Below are positions 1 to 11,579 of a stretch of 64,000 nucleotides of DNA, piece after piece. A model generated the notes under the pieces. The model saw nothing but the letters and a program-made list of their open reading frames with translations. It did not search any database and was not told the origin of the DNA. The DNA is from Talpa occidentalis (lineage: Eukaryota > Chordata > Mammalia > Eulipotyphla > Talpidae), in contig NW_023605083.1 of assembly GCF_014898055.3 (NCBI RefSeq), forward strand, positions 61,854,228 to 61,918,227. The letters are read 5' to 3'. Each line of letters starts with the position of its first letter. Within the stretch, counting starts at the first letter, position 1. The translations under genes were made by a program, and so were the position numbers.

Positions 1-574
1 ACTACACTTATTAAATGGTCCTTAAAGTAAGATGTGTTGCCTTTATTAAGGTGCTCTGTGATGACCGCTGTGGGTGAAGGTGTGCTTAAATGTGGCATAT
101 ACATGTTCCTATTTGGCATTATTTTCCTGTCGTAATGGAGGAGTCAGGCTCAGCCAGTACTTTTATGGGATGAGACCTATAATCCCACCTACAACAAGTA
201 GTGAAAATATAAACTGATTTGCAATTGTTCTGCCTTCCCTGATGTTAGTGGCATTCTCTCTGTGTAAACTTTATTATGTATGGTGTCACTCCCTTCAAAA
301 ACACAGGGTATTGAGTTACATAAACAGACTAATTAGCGATTCAGTAATGAAGCTGCAAAATCTTGTTCCTTTTTAAGCTAGTGGTTAGTTAGGCTTTCTT
401 TTAAAGCATATAATCAGTTCCCTTTTAAGAGAAAGGAGGACTATTTCCCTTGTTTATATAGAGATTTTTAAGTATAAATTTTATTTAATTAAAGATACTT
501 TAATTGTGAAAATTTAATTTAACAATTAAGTTATTTAAAATTTAAAGTGTTAACCTTACATACCCCGAAAAATC

Positions 575-705
575 TTTTTCTCCAGTTTCATTGAGAGATA
601 ATTCGCATATAGTACTGTAGACGTTTAATGTATACAACACAATGACTTGAATTACATATATTGTGGATGAAAAATCTTGATGACTTATATGTAATTGACC
701 ATTCC
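575..705 (-). mobile_element. Old L1 3'-end fragment
   Basis: The stretch reads like the reverse complement of an old mammalian L1 3' region: cagtttcattgagag-type start, then gtatacaacacaatgact and a tatattgtg motif. It is short and diverged, with no TSD found. It lies inside the proposed 3' UTR. Confidence 0.45.
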
Positions 706-3700
706 TTCATTTTTGTTCCTTTAATATACAATAGGACAAACTAAGGGAAATTTTTTTTTACCTTGTACCTTTTTTTACCCGTAATTATTTTTTTCCTTAT
801 ATGAGCAACAATTATTAGCCTCTAAATGTGATTTGATAATGTCTAGCAATGTCACTTAATTTTGGGAGTAGAAAGGATGAGGGTCTATGGAATTCCCTTC
901 AGGCCAAAACAAAATGTGTGTTCTCAAGCCTCTTGAGAAACCTAAAATTATTCAGACCTTCAGAAAATTCAAATTTTAGACTAGTTACTTGCTTTGACTC
1001 CTTTCTAAAATGTTGATTCAGATTCCCACCAATTCATTTTAATTTCTGGTGGTAAATGTTTTTTCCCCCATATTCAAATAGAATATTTCAGTTAAGGTCA
1101 AATTTTTATAAAAGGGGAAAAACATGTAAGTATAGTTTCCTAGGTACACTATCATCTCTGGAGCAAAACATCGAGGCCAATTATGAAGACAGCTTATTTC
1201 TCTTCACTTTCTGTAAATTTCATTTCAAGGTGCCCTTGACAATGATCATTGATTTAATGCCAGTTAACCAATGGGTAGCAACAGAGGAAGGAAATATGGT
1301 GGGCATCAAAAATCGAACCGCTACACCAGTACTTCTTTTTTAAAAAGCATTAACCCTGTCCATTCAACATACAGATGAACACAGACAAAATATGCACTGA
1401 GGACTTTTGTTCTTACCTAAAATCTAGATGCTCAGCCAAATCTGCCACTGGACCCAGGGTAGAGTTCAACTCACCAAAGGGCCCATTCTCGTAGGAATAT
1501 TCTCACCTCCTGCGGTGTGGGCTTGTTTACAGTGAAAATCATTCCAAGGCTAGCAGCTTTACATTGTATTTTTGCAACATACACGTTATTGAAACCACAC
1601 ATTCTCCCCATATTTAAGAAGTTTCAGAAATTTTGTAAATATGCACTCTTTTATTAGCTTCTTATTTTACTAATGAAGGTATATTGAACTCCACTGATTA
1701 GGACAGGACCAGAAAATACCTTTTGTCCTGTTGGCTAGTACTGCCCAGCAGGTATATGGAGTCTGGAACATATCACAAAACAGCTCGAGGTAATGAGCAA
1801 AATGAGAGCTTTTGTTCTTGCTGCCAGTTCATTCATTGTGTAGTCCTCTTCTGGGGTTATCAGAAAAACTTTCCTGCATTTTCTAAGGGAAAAGTCTTAT
1901 TAGGAGCACAATGCAGTCATGTGTCTGTGTTGTCGCAGCTGCAACAAACTCCGTAATGAGGTCCCATTTTAACAAAAACCAAAATACTTGTTATTTGAGT
2001 GTAAAAAAGTGTAGGATAAAGATTACATCCTAAAAATTGCAATGGAAAGTTTCACTGGGGATTCTTAGACCAGTCTCGCCACCCCCACCTCCCCACTTCA
2101 TTTTTATGTGTCTTAAATAGGCCTCCACTTCCCTCTGCTCTCCTAACACAAGACGGTCAGAATTGTAGCACAGAAACTTGCTCTCAACATGAAAATATAA
2201 CATGTAATTTTGGGGACCACAGACTTTCTGCATTAAAGATCTGGACAGCCTTAACTTTTATAAAAAAAAAAAAACAACAACAACAATTTTTTCAATGTTC
2301 TCTTTTACTAGCAGGAAAACAGTGTTTCCTGATATGAATGACTTTTTTATATTTTGTGACTATTTTCTAAGTTTCTACAGTTTGAGGTGTGAATGGTCAT
2401 CTCCCCATAATGCCTCTTAGTCATTGCCTGGGCTTTTTTTTTTTTTTTGCAATTCACTACATTTTTATCAAAAGTAAAGCATCTCTCATGAACCATGAAA
2501 TTCTCCCTAGATTTCAGGCAGTCCGTATGGTGTAAAAAAAAACAAACAAACAAATAACCAGGAATACAGAAAGAAAAGAATTACAGGGTGGCTTCCTTTT
2601 CGTTTTCCTATGGTTAATGTACTGTATGGTATATATGTTTACAGAATGTATCTGCCTTGTGATGTTAACAAAATGAATGACAAAAAAGTTCTGATGTGCC
2701 ATTTGAAAGTTTGCCTTAGTATCACTGTTTATGTTCTTCTTTTCTGTCCTTTAAAAAAACACAGGTTGTATTCCAAAGCTGTATTAGCACAACATTCTCT
2801 TCCCCACCCCTACCCAGTCCTCATCAGAGCTGTGAATTTCATCACAGAAGCCTTGAGGCTGAACCTTGCAAGTGTGGCTCAAGGGAAATTAAGGGGGCAT
2901 GGCTTGGGCACTGCCTCTGCCCTGTCACTGACCTAACATGTTTCTGTGTTGTCATCTCCCATTTCTGGGACAGGCCACGTGACCTCCTGCAGTCCTTCCC
3001 GCTTTGAGGGAGGTGAACTGCGGACCTATCTGGGTCTGGGAGCATATTTTTAAGCACAATTGGCATGAAAAAGCAAGAGAGATGGACTCAAACGGTGTGA
3101 CTGAGCCATAACTGAGGGGTGTGCCCATTCGTTCTAGTCTAAGATGAGTAGCATGTGGGTGAGAGTAAGGAGTGGCTATAGAAATGGAATAGTTTACATT
3201 TATGTATTTTTTTAAGGAAAAATATTTTTATAATGAAATCTATATGCATTATGAAGCTTGAGTTTGACAACACCCTTGATTAACTTATTTCTGCATTCCA
3301 GTAAGCTAACTTTCTGGTGAGTTCTGTAGCGACAACCCAGGCCTTGGGGAGCATGAACTAAGGTCCTGTGACCTGGCCCTGCACCACCACTGCATGAAAT
3401 CCAATGCTTCCAAGCAGTCCTAGGTCATAAGGTCAAACTTTCTGTACCTGTCATTAGATAAAATGGCTTGATAGTTCCCTGGGCTATGCCCTCACTGCTC
3501 CATAATGATTTTTTGAAAGTAGAGTAATTTTAAATGCAAGCTAAGTCTGATGATTACCAAAGTCCAGCTCTTTCACACATTTGAGGAGTAATTGCTACAT
3601 TAGAGATGAAGGGACCACTCACTCTGGTGCATTTGAGTATTACAGGTGATGTGGTGAGTCAGAGCATCTGGCCATCTACCGTCTACACAGAAGTGTGTTT

Positions 3701-4635
3701 TATGGATTTAGACACATCAGACCAACAACAAAAGACTTAACAGCCTTGCAGGTATCAGTGGGGCTGTGTCATTTTTTCAGAGTTAAGAAGAGATAGGAAA
3801 GAGTTGTATTTGTCCACCCATAAAGGAGATTCTGGTTTGTTAGAATTCTTGAGTGTTCCCCCCAACTTTGTGCCACATTCTTAAGTTCCCATCCCAGCCC
3901 CTGCAACTTGATTTTGTGAAGGTTTTCACCCTCGCCCATTCCTCTATCTGGCTGACAGAGTGAGTGAAACCTCAGAATCTGCTCACCTCCCTGTTAGGTT
4001 CTTGCAAGCAGCTCCTACCCAAGGATAGGGCATTTTTCTTCTACCCTTAAAAACAGAGATCTTTTTCCCAATAAGGCAAGGTTATAAACAGTCTCTGTTT
4101 TGACAAAAATAGCTCCTCTGGTTCCCATGCAAATCATTTTAATTCCTGCATCCTCAGAGTCCCTCCCAAAAGCCCAACTCAAGCGCAACTGCGAACATTG
4201 ATGTCCTGGAGACAGCTCCAGAATGAAAGAACTATGCAAGTGTCTGAAGGTGCTAAGGGAGAGCCACCTTCATCTCTTATTACTAAGGAATCCTCTCTTA
4301 ATTTCGAGGTGGGGTGGGCAGAAGACCTGCAGTCATTTGGTTTTGCAACGACAAGTCTTTCTGTACAAAGAGGTCACTGGGTTAATGCCTGATGTGAACT
4401 GTTCTCTGTACAGCTCCAGCTCCAATTCTGTGATATCCCATTCTGGCAAGTGGAAAGAATCCTATCCTTTGCGGAGTTCTGGAACATTCTTTCCCTCTCT
4501 CAAACTCCTGACTTAGGAGGCTCAAAATAATACAGGGGTTCCAGAAAATGTTGTGTCTGATGCAGCTTTTCAGTGAATGTAGATTGTTGATGGAATTTCC
4601 AGCTTTAGCAGCTCGCTCGAGATGAGTGACATCTC

Positions 4636-4643
4636 TGTAAATA
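4636..4643 (+). promoter_or_regulatory. Pumilio-binding-like motif
   Basis: TGTAAATA matches the Pumilio consensus UGUAHAUA and lies about 235 bases upstream of the AATAAA, inside the proposed 3' UTR. This is a sequence match only. Its significance depends on the UTR being real and the site being conserved. Confidence 0.35.
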
Positions 4644-4871
4644 TATCCACTTTGTGTTTGGTTGGGGGGTGGGGTGGGAGACTGTCGTGCTTATTCTGAA
4701 CTAGACTTGCTGGACTAGCTGCTGTACTTTGTAACCTGAAGTGTACTTTGATTGTTCTGTCTCCTTCAGATGAAAAACAAAACAAAAACCAACTTCAGAA
4801 ATAACACTGCCAGCAACAGCCCATGCTGTACTTGTAGCTTCTCTCTGTTCCTCTGTACAGTATTAATAGAC

Positions 4872-4915
4872 AATAAACTGCCTTTTCACTGCATCTACCT
4901 CTGTGTGTCTGTGCC
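4872..4915 (+). promoter_or_regulatory. Polyadenylation signal and GU-rich downstream element
   Basis: A canonical AATAAA lies at 4872-4877. It is preceded within 50 bases by several TGTA motifs (CFIm-type upstream elements) and followed about 23 bases later by a GU-rich run (tctgtgtgtctgtg, about 4900-4913). This spacing matches the mammalian cleavage/polyadenylation layout, with cleavage expected near 4888-4895. It is the best-formed poly(A) site in the window that is not part of a retroelement tail. Confidence 0.65.
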
Positions 4916-5027
4916 CTGATTCTTTCCTCTTCTCACCTGCCATGGTGGGTGTCAGTCCGGACCGCCTGGGGAACGCCTTCGATCCCTCACTAAAACAAAA
5001 TACTAATTGGACACCTTTCAAACCAGC

Positions 5028-5178
5028 ATGCCTCAGACTCACCTGGGGGAGGCTGCTAAGAATGTGGATGTTCTGTCACACCTCTGGAACTCATATTCAG
5101 ATTCCTGGATGTGGCCCAGTCACCTGCATTCTTAGCCAATGTCTCCAGATGATTCTGATACATGTAGTACCTGACCAA
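5028..5178 (+). mobile_element. MER5A-like hAT DNA-transposon fossil
   Basis: It contains the MER5A signature words in order: cctcagactcacctggggga, aggctgctaag, then ccagatgattctgatacatg. This family is a non-autonomous hAT-Charlie element. Only the core remains, and the terminal repeats are eroded. Confidence 0.65.
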
Positions 5179-5474
5179 TCCAGGGATTTGTGTGCTCCTG
5201 GATGGGAATCCTTGTCTGTCCCAGCTGGTTTCCACACTAACCAGATCTCCTAATGTTTCCTCCATCTAACCTCTTGCACATCTGTGTCCACACCTGTCAT
5301 CCTTCTTCTTGTTCCTTGCAAGACACCGGCAGTGCCATTAACCGTGATTCCAAATTTGGTTTGCCCCTTAGTAGATTTAAATAGTAAGTCTTCTAGTGCA
5401 GCCTTCTAACAGAAGCATCTGAAGACACCTGGCTTTGTTTCTCCTCTTGAATCACAGTATCCTCTATCTAGAAT
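5179..5474. other. Unassigned intergenic sequence
   Basis: No gene, splice-bounded exon or repeat that I recognise is visible between the MER5A remnant and the next old repeat. Confidence 0.4.
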
Positions 5475-5705
5475 GGAGTCAGCAAACCTTTTCTGCAAAT
5501 GGACGGGTAGCAAATATTTTTTACTTGGTTGGCCAATTGATCTCTGTCACAACTACTCAACTGTCTGGAGCAGCCATATACTTACATGTTCCAATAAACT
5601 TTATTTATTGAGTGTGGCTATATTCCAATAAACTTTGTTAAAAAAATAGCCAATTGGCCAGAGTTAGCCCACAGGCTTGTAGTTTGTTGACCCCTTGCCA
5701 GAAAG
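5475..5705 (-). mobile_element. Ancient interspersed repeat (hAT/MER-like, subfamily not assigned)
   Basis: It has the pattern gagtcagcaaaccttttctgcaaa ... ccaataaacttt ... gtagtttgttgacccc, typical of an old medium-frequency mammalian repeat. The same family appears in the opposite orientation at 50120-50290 and as scraps near 7530-7600 and 21340-21440. The block ccaataaacttt occurs twice (about 5590 and 5625), suggesting a small internal duplication. Confidence 0.45.
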
Positions 5706-5752
5706 GTGACCTGGCATATAGCAGGTGCTCAATAAAATGTTAAAGAGTGATT
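5700..5752 (+). mobile_element. L2/MIR 3'-end scrap
   Basis: The words ctggcatatagcaggtgctcaataaaatgtt match the conserved 3' end shared by L2 and MIR elements. Only about 50 bp is recognisable. Confidence 0.5.
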
Positions 5753-6761
5753 GCAGGAAAGAAGGAACAGATGTGATTCCACCCAAATAACTGTCACAGA
5801 AAGTTGTCTTCATTGAGGGTGTGGAATAAATGAGCTCAGCTGAAGAATTCTTATCTGTTTGGGTTTTCTGATAGTTTTTTTTTTTTTTTGGTGATGTCTT
5901 TGTGCATAAAAGATAATGGTAAATATTGACACTTGAATGGTGCTTTGTAGACTACTCAACCTGTCAACCTGCCAGGCTGAAATTGTTAGAGTTTCAACCA
6001 ATAGAAGACAAGGAAGTATGAGGACAACTTGTCCTTTTCAAAAGTGCTGTCAAATGTACAGAATAGGGCGATCAGTATGATGATCCAAGTGTTTGTGAAA
6101 CTAACTTTTATTTGATCCACCCACACAGCAAGTAACAAGACTTTCTTACATTGCCCTCTTTTTGAAATATTTGAAATACTCTTTGGTGCGTGGACATGTA
6201 GACTATGAACACACTGTACATGTGCAACTCTAGGGCATATCGGTGTTACACATTTGTAGTGTAGTACAAGCTGCGTGATTGCACGGGTCCCTGATGTTGT
6301 GAGTCAAAGGAAATTCAATTTATACAAAGCACTTTGTAACCAGAAATAGATAACTAGTGTTTACCTATAATGAGAAAGTATCTAATCTTCTGCCAAATGT
6401 CTCACCCTTTCCAAATGTAAAGATTAAAGACTGTTTGGGTTCAGAACCAGTATAAAAAGGAAAATTTCTTTTCCTGTCTTTGGGTTCATGAAGTCTTTTG
6501 TGTTGAACCATATGAAATTACCATTTTGTAAGTCAATAATGTTGAATAGTGACTTGGGATATAGCTCAATCTAATATTTCTATTCCAGGCATCATTGTTC
6601 ACCATGGAGGGCAAAAGAGTAACAGATGAACTCTAACTATCACAGGAAGAATTTAGATGAGAAAGAACTTTGAAAGGAAACATGGTTCAGAGCTACTGAC
6701 ACATACCTAAGCCTTTCTCCTTGGTGGGTGAGATTTCCTTTAATCTTACCGCAACCTTTAA
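5753..6761. other. Unassigned intergenic sequence, no gene seen
   Basis: AT-rich, with a short T-run at about 5875-5889. No splice-bounded open frame and no young repeat are visible. Confidence 0.4.
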
Positions 6762-6870
6762 GGTATACATGAGGAAATTGGGTTATGAAGATAGTAAGTA
6801 CCTTGCCCAATGTAACAGAGCTCAAAATTGGAGTAGAGATGGGAGGGACAAGTTTCAAACTCAATTCTCT
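6762..6870 (-). mobile_element. MIR SINE fossil
   Basis: It has the reverse-complement MIR core: atgaggaaattgggttatga, then taccttgcccaatgtaacag and agctcaaaattggag. It is diverged, with no TSD. Confidence 0.6.
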
Positions 6871-7978
6871 TCACGTCCTCCACACAGAAGGCTATGTGTC
6901 TTGCACACAGTGTGGGTATGCAGCTGATACAGGATACAGAAAGATTTGGATAATGGAGCCATCTATGCAAAAAAGACAAAAAGCACTAATTGTCATATTG
7001 ACCTTTGTCTGTTCAAGCAACTGCTCTGTAAGAACACCACCCCCTGGAGGACGGGAGGTGTCTCTGCAGCACTTCCGTCCGTGAGTGGAGGGAGAGGGTA
7101 TAACCATACATTGTTCTCATTGCTTGATGGTTATTCTTCCCCATTCATAAAATGAATTAGCAAAACTGCCCAAAACAACCATGTATAGTGTAGTAGTGGC
7201 ATGTCCATCTCTGACTAGTGAAGGTAGTTTTGTTGTTGTTGATGATGAAGATGGTATTGCTATTATCACTGTAGTTTCACCCACATCACAGCAGTTAAAA
7301 GGAATAATACCCTAAGGCATTGAGCAAATGCATTTTTATCTGGACTTTATGACTCTTCTGCAGTAGTGAAGAGAGCACACTTTCCCAACAGCCCAGCTCT
7401 TCTCCTTTTTTCCCCAAATGATATAAACACCCAATTTTAGGGGCAACACACAAAAGCAAGATTTGCTATGTAGAAGTTATGGTTGTAAGATCTTTGAAGA
7501 GAAATCATCTGGTGCAGAAGTCACAAAATGTCTGTCTATAGGCCAGATCCTGCCTGCAGTTATGTTAGTTTTGTCTGCATAGTGTTTGTAAATCATTTAA
7601 AATTCATTGTCAATAATAAATTCTCATAAATGAGAGAATCTCTAACATAAGATATTTCTCACTTTAAAAGCATGCATTTTCAGCTTCTCCTGACATTTCA
7701 TAGCTCTGTCAGTAATGGGCCTGTTCTCCTGGCTACCCATTGTCTGCAGCTGATGGTAGCTTGTCTTTTAACAGGAACCACACAGCCACCACTTCCCATT
7801 ATCTCACTGCTGGCCAGCTTCATTTGTTTCTATCACCTTCCTGGCCCCTGTTAGCGTTTGAATATGTTGCCCCTTAATCTGTTAAAATCTACTCATTTTA
7901 TGTTTGGGTCAAATAAGTCTGAGGTGGAGATGAGACCCATAGCAAGATAAGAGCAGAGCCAGAACTAGAATGAAACCT
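6871..7978. other. Unassigned intergenic sequence, no gene seen
   Basis: It holds a scrap of the 5475-type repeat near 7530-7600 and possibly a short MLT-like LTR end near 7850-7915. Open frames here (up to about 99 codons) overlap in several frames and have no coding signature. Confidence 0.4.
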
Positions 7979-8408
7979 TGTAAAGTCAGGAATGGACCAC
8001 TGAGCAGGTTTTCTGATCACATGCAGACCAGGTAAAGGAGGAGTCAGAGTCCTCAGTGGTTTTTTTGCAGGTCTTTTATTGGGGTTCACCAAGCATATGG
8101 CAGGCAGGGGTGCTGGGGGGCTGAGAGGCTAGCAGTCCTCCCAGCCCCCAGCAAATCTTCACTCTATCTGGGCTCTCTGGCATTCTCTGCTTCTGCTTTG
8201 GGCTTCTTCTCTTTCGGCTTCTTCTCTTTCGGCTTCTACTTCGGCTTCTACTGGTGTCCCCATGACGCCGCCCTTAAAAGCACAGTCTTAGCCCAGGTGT
8301 ACCCACTTCAGGTGCCCGCCATCAGGCATGCATTCAGGACCACAGGGTTCCCTCATCTATCCTGATGGCGGGAGGGCAGAAAATCCTGATATTTTTCCTT
8401 ACCCTACA
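7979..8408 (-). mobile_element. Solo LTR, unnamed ERV/LTR family, copy 1
   Basis: On the minus strand this begins TGTAGGGTAAGG and ends with a TG/CA-type terminus. On the plus strand it runs from tgtaaagtcagg at 7979 to ccctaca at 8408. An exact 5-bp TSD, aacct, flanks it (7974-7978 and 8409-8413). Read on the minus strand it has a TTTTAAG TATA-like box (about 8273-8280) and, some 200 bases downstream, AATAAA (8075-8080), which fits a U3-R-U5 layout. A purine-rich stretch built from repeated gaagccgaaagagaa-type units lies near 8200-8250. No internal gag, pol or env sequence is attached, so it is a solo LTR left by LTR-LTR recombination. The family name is unknown to me. Confidence 0.8.
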
Positions 8409-8413
8409 AACCT

Positions 8414-8880
8414 CCTGAACACTTTTGGGAAGAATGAGGCTTTGCTCTGTTTGAATTTGAATCTAATAGAAGCATTTTAAAATTCTGAACAGACTATAGG
8501 CAAAAAGCCAGTATCAGAAATTTTCTCAAGACTGGTGACCTCATTCACAACTCAAAAGAACAAAAATCCATTTTCTTGTAACAATTTATAATGCATAGAT
8601 TCTTTTCTCTATCCCTGATATTAAAGGACCAATATAATGTTTTAAGTACTTTGTGATTTCATGTTTCATGGTAAAAAGTTACATTCCTGGAAAAATTAAC
8701 AAACTTTGTAGTCAATAGTCAAATAGTTCCAGGGGGGCTTCATATTCCTTCTTAGAAAAAATGCCTATACAAAGTCTATATAGATTTAAATTTATATGTG
8801 ATCTCTCCCCTCCTCACCCATGGCCTTTTATCATGTTCCTGAGGTCATGTGGTCACAGGATAGTAATGTTCTCTAGTGCT
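8414..8880. other. Unassigned intergenic sequence
   Basis: AT-rich unique-looking sequence between the solo LTR and the next SINE. No gene seen. Confidence 0.4.
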
Positions 8881-8894
8881 TACTTCCTTATCTT

Positions 8895-9160
8895 TTTTTT
8901 TAAAGATTTATTTATTTATGCACACAACAACGAGGGTACAGGCCAGAGGTGCGAGCAGCGAGAGGATCCACCAGAGACAGAGCAGAGAACAGAACAGGCA
9001 GAATGACTGAAGTACTCTGCTGGGGGAGCAGCAGGTGAGCCAGGAGAGGTCTGCTGCGCCATGTGGGTAGCTCCCTGGCCGGGGATCAAACTCATGCTGC
9101 AGTGGCTGCGGATAGCTTCAAAGGTTGCGTCTTAACCCCTTGTGCCACCACAGAGGCCCC
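8895..9160 (-). mobile_element. tRNA-derived SINE (Rhin-1/VES-like), subfamily C
   Basis: Read on the minus strand it starts gggcctctgtggtg, carries the A/B-box head and ends in ataaataaatctttaaaaaaa. A 14-bp TSD, tacttccttatctt, flanks it exactly (8881-8894 and 9161-9174). The aaggggttaagacgcaa-type head places it with the older subfamily C. Confidence 0.9.
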
Positions 9161-9503
9161 TACTTCCTTATCTTAACAAAGAGTAATAAGAAGTTTCACA
9201 ATTCAAAGAACTGATACAATAATAATCTTTTCTCTTATGCCTTTTTTGTCATCAAAAAACAAACAAACAAAAATGGTGTTTTCTTTTGAAAAAATTAAAC
9301 CAAAAACTAATCAAACTTAAGATAATTGTTGTATTTCCCAAATTGTGTTTTCCATTTCTGAGTCACTAAGTATTGAAACTATGAGCAGCAGACCATCTTT
9401 TCAGACCAGGGTTCATAGGTCACCACCAAAACAACCTAAAGGTCAATGTGATTGTTCCAAACTATCAGAAAATGCAGATTCCATTTCTTAAAGAAATATT
9501 TCA

Positions 9504-9836
9504 GGGCCTCCCCGGTGGCGCAGCGGTTGAGCTCTGGGTTGCGAAGCTGCCCACAGCCTCTGTGGCACTGGTTCGATCCCCAGCTGCTCCCCGGCCACCG
9601 GAGGAGGGTCCCACATGGCGCGCAGACCTCTCCTGCCGCCCGCTGCTCCCCTCAGCAGTGTACTTCGGTCCTTCTGCCTGCTCTGCTCCCCGCTCTGGCT
9701 CTGGTGAATTCTCTCACCCTCCCGCGCTTCTGACTGTACCCAGTGCATGTATAAACAAAAAACGAAACAAAAACAAACAAACAAATAAATAAATAAATAA
9801 ATAAAACATGCCTCTATAAAAAAAAAAATTAAAAAA
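9504..9836 (+). mobile_element. tRNA-derived SINE, young subfamily A, long-tail variant
   Basis: The head gggcctccccggtggcgcag carries the A box, and ggttcgatccc is the B box. The body has subfamily A markers (ccggccaccggaggagg, gcgcgcagacctctcctgcc, gactgtacccagtg). Its tail is unusual: (aaat)n, then aaaacatgcctctat, then A-runs. The same tail insert occurs in the copy at 35785. TSD aaatatttca lies at 9494-9503 and again at about 9839-9848. Stop-poor GC-rich sequence gives spurious open frames on both strands. Confidence 0.92.
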
Positions 9837-9848
9837 AAAAATATTTCA

Positions 9849-10186
9849 AACCAGAAGAAGAGGACATGTTCAATTCACTTTTTTCCCTGAATTCTAGCTG
9901 AACCCTAACTATGTTCAGAAACTCATTATTAGATTCTGGCACATGCATTAACTCAGTTTTTCCTAACCTTCAACTTTTGGATATTGCCTAAATATACTTG
10001 TCCTGTGTATATATTACCTAGACATATTATTGAATATTTTAAACACTTCTTTTACTTAAATTTATTTTAAAAGTTACTTTATAATTCTGTAACTGTGAAA
10101 TAAATGTAAATTGACATTTCTTCATTTCCAGCTGTAGATAGTTGTCTCATAAGATAATTATCTAAGGCCAGATAATTATCTTTGTT
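9849..10186. other. Unassigned AT-rich intergenic sequence
   Basis: No gene seen. It includes a short direct repeat, agataattatct (about 10150 and 10170). Confidence 0.4.
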
Positions 10187-10200
10187 AAAGAAGGACATTA

Positions 10201-10471
10201 GGGCCTCCCTGGTGTTGCAGGCAGTTGAGCGCAGCGCTGTGAAGCTGTCCACAGCCTCTGCAACATGGGTTCAATCCCGGCCAGCCAGTGAGAATCCCAC
10301 ATGGCACGGCAGACCTCTCCTGTCTCGCCCACTGCTCCTCTCAGCAGTGTATTTCGTCAGTTTGCCTGTTCTGTTCCCCGCTCTGTCTTTGGTGAATCCT
10401 CTCACCCTCCCACGCCTCTGGCCTGTACCCTGGTTCTTGTATAAATAAATAAATAAATCTTAAAAAAAAAA
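10201..10471 (+). mobile_element. tRNA-derived SINE, subfamily B
   Basis: Head gggcctccctggtgttgcag with the cagttgagcgcagcgctgtg block diagnostic of subfamily B, B box ggttcaatccc, tail gtataaataaataaataaat then cttA(n). Imperfect TSD aaagaaggacat/aaagaaggaaat at 10187-10198 and 10472-10483. Confidence 0.92.
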
Positions 10472-10483
10472 AAAGAAGGAAAT

Positions 10484-11349
10484 AGCCAACTTAAAGAGGC
10501 ATCAAAAATATGCCTCCCTCCCTGTGAGATCATGAAATAAAAGAGAATCAAAATGGTAATAACTGTTTCACCATGTGGTCAGTGTTATTTAATGCCTTGC
10601 TGGTTTACCCCTAAAATATGGGAAATGCTGCCAGATTGCCTCCCCTCAAAAGCCTTCTTTCCTCATTTGTGAAGATTAGGGTGAGCAACAGGAAGTAAGA
10701 GCAGAGACACACCGCTGGGATTCAATCCCAGGGCAGGGCAAATTCAAATTATTTCTATTACACCAGCGTGCCTGTCACGCTGTTCCTTTTATAAGAAATG
10801 AGTTGAACACACATCAGTAACAAACAAATCCTCCAGTAAAGATCTCCATCATTTAAACAAACAAAAGTAACAGCTGTTCCAGCTAGAGCTATCTCTGGTG
10901 TCAGCAGTTTTTCACTGATGAAGGCCAGATCAAATTGGGCTCTTCTGCCTTTACTTGAGCAAAGTTACATCATGAGCTGTGACTTTCCGGCTAGACGGGG
11001 AAAGCATGAAGTATGCAGGCCCTCATGGGCCCAGCAGCTGGCTCCACTGTGAAGTACCCCCACCTTCCGCTTCATCTGTGTCTCCTGAGCTCCAGCCAAC
11101 TGAATCCGGCTCAGACTTCTTGGTTGACTCTTAAAGAGTCAGGGAGTTCATCAAGGCAGACTGCAGACCTAGAGAATAAGTCAGCACTAGAGAATAAGTC
11201 TCTTCTTTCCACCTTCTCTATTTTTTTCTGTTGAACAAGTCTTTTTCATGTGAGATGTATTCCCGCCTATAACATGAGTTGAACTTCTCAGTAAGTTCTC
11301 CTGGGAAGCACCCTGCAATAGCTCTGTGGTTCCCATTGCTTGCTTGCTG
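10484..11349. other. Unassigned intergenic sequence with a possible MIR scrap
   Basis: Bases about 10690-10780 resemble a MIR fragment on the minus strand (gtaagagcagagacacaccg, gggattcaatcccagg). The remainder is unrecognised. No gene seen. Confidence 0.35.
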
Positions 11350-11498
11350 TGTGTTGGAATCTAGGACATTTCCTTAAAAATAACATTATGCTGGGGCCTC
11401 ACCCCAGAAATCCTGATTTAATTGGTGGGGGTGAGATCTGTAGTATTTATTAAATGGCTCCAAAATGTTTCTAATGTGCAGCTAGGGTTGGAAACAGC
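11350..11498 (+). mobile_element. MER5A-like fossil
   Basis: Signature ggggcctcaccccagaaatc followed by ctgatttaattggtgggg and tttctaatgtgcagctaggg, the 3' part of MER5A. It is diverged. Confidence 0.6.
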
Positions 11499-11579
11499 CG
11501 CACAGAAGAGCCCAGGGTAGGAAGGAATGGGTCCAGGCTGAACACTTTGTCTCGACTCTGCAAACTGGTGGGGCACAGA

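Larger units (their letters stand above)
1..4890 (+). other. Probable long 3' UTR (last-exon part) of an unnamed upstream gene
   Basis: This 4.9-kb stretch has none of the young SINE or LTR insertions that occur roughly every 3-4 kb in the rest of the window, and it ends in a complete polyadenylation site at 4872-4915. It is AU-rich in its first 0.8 kb and carries a Pumilio-type UGUAAAUA at 4636-4643 near its end. No long open frame is present, so coding sequence, if any, lies left of base 1. One old L1 3' fragment (about 575-705) is embedded in it. The 3'-UTR reading is an inference from the poly(A) site and the scarcity of repeats. The true start of the exon cannot be seen, and part of the interval could be intron or intergenic DNA. 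I did not recognise the gene. Confidence 0.5.

Noticed and set aside
7700..7860. Possible small exon in 7672-7854
   Set aside because: No splice sites of quality and no recognisable peptide.
9504..9620. tRNA gene
   Set aside because: A and B boxes are present, but they belong to the SINE head. No cloverleaf-completing acceptor stem, and the same head occurs in all SINE copies.
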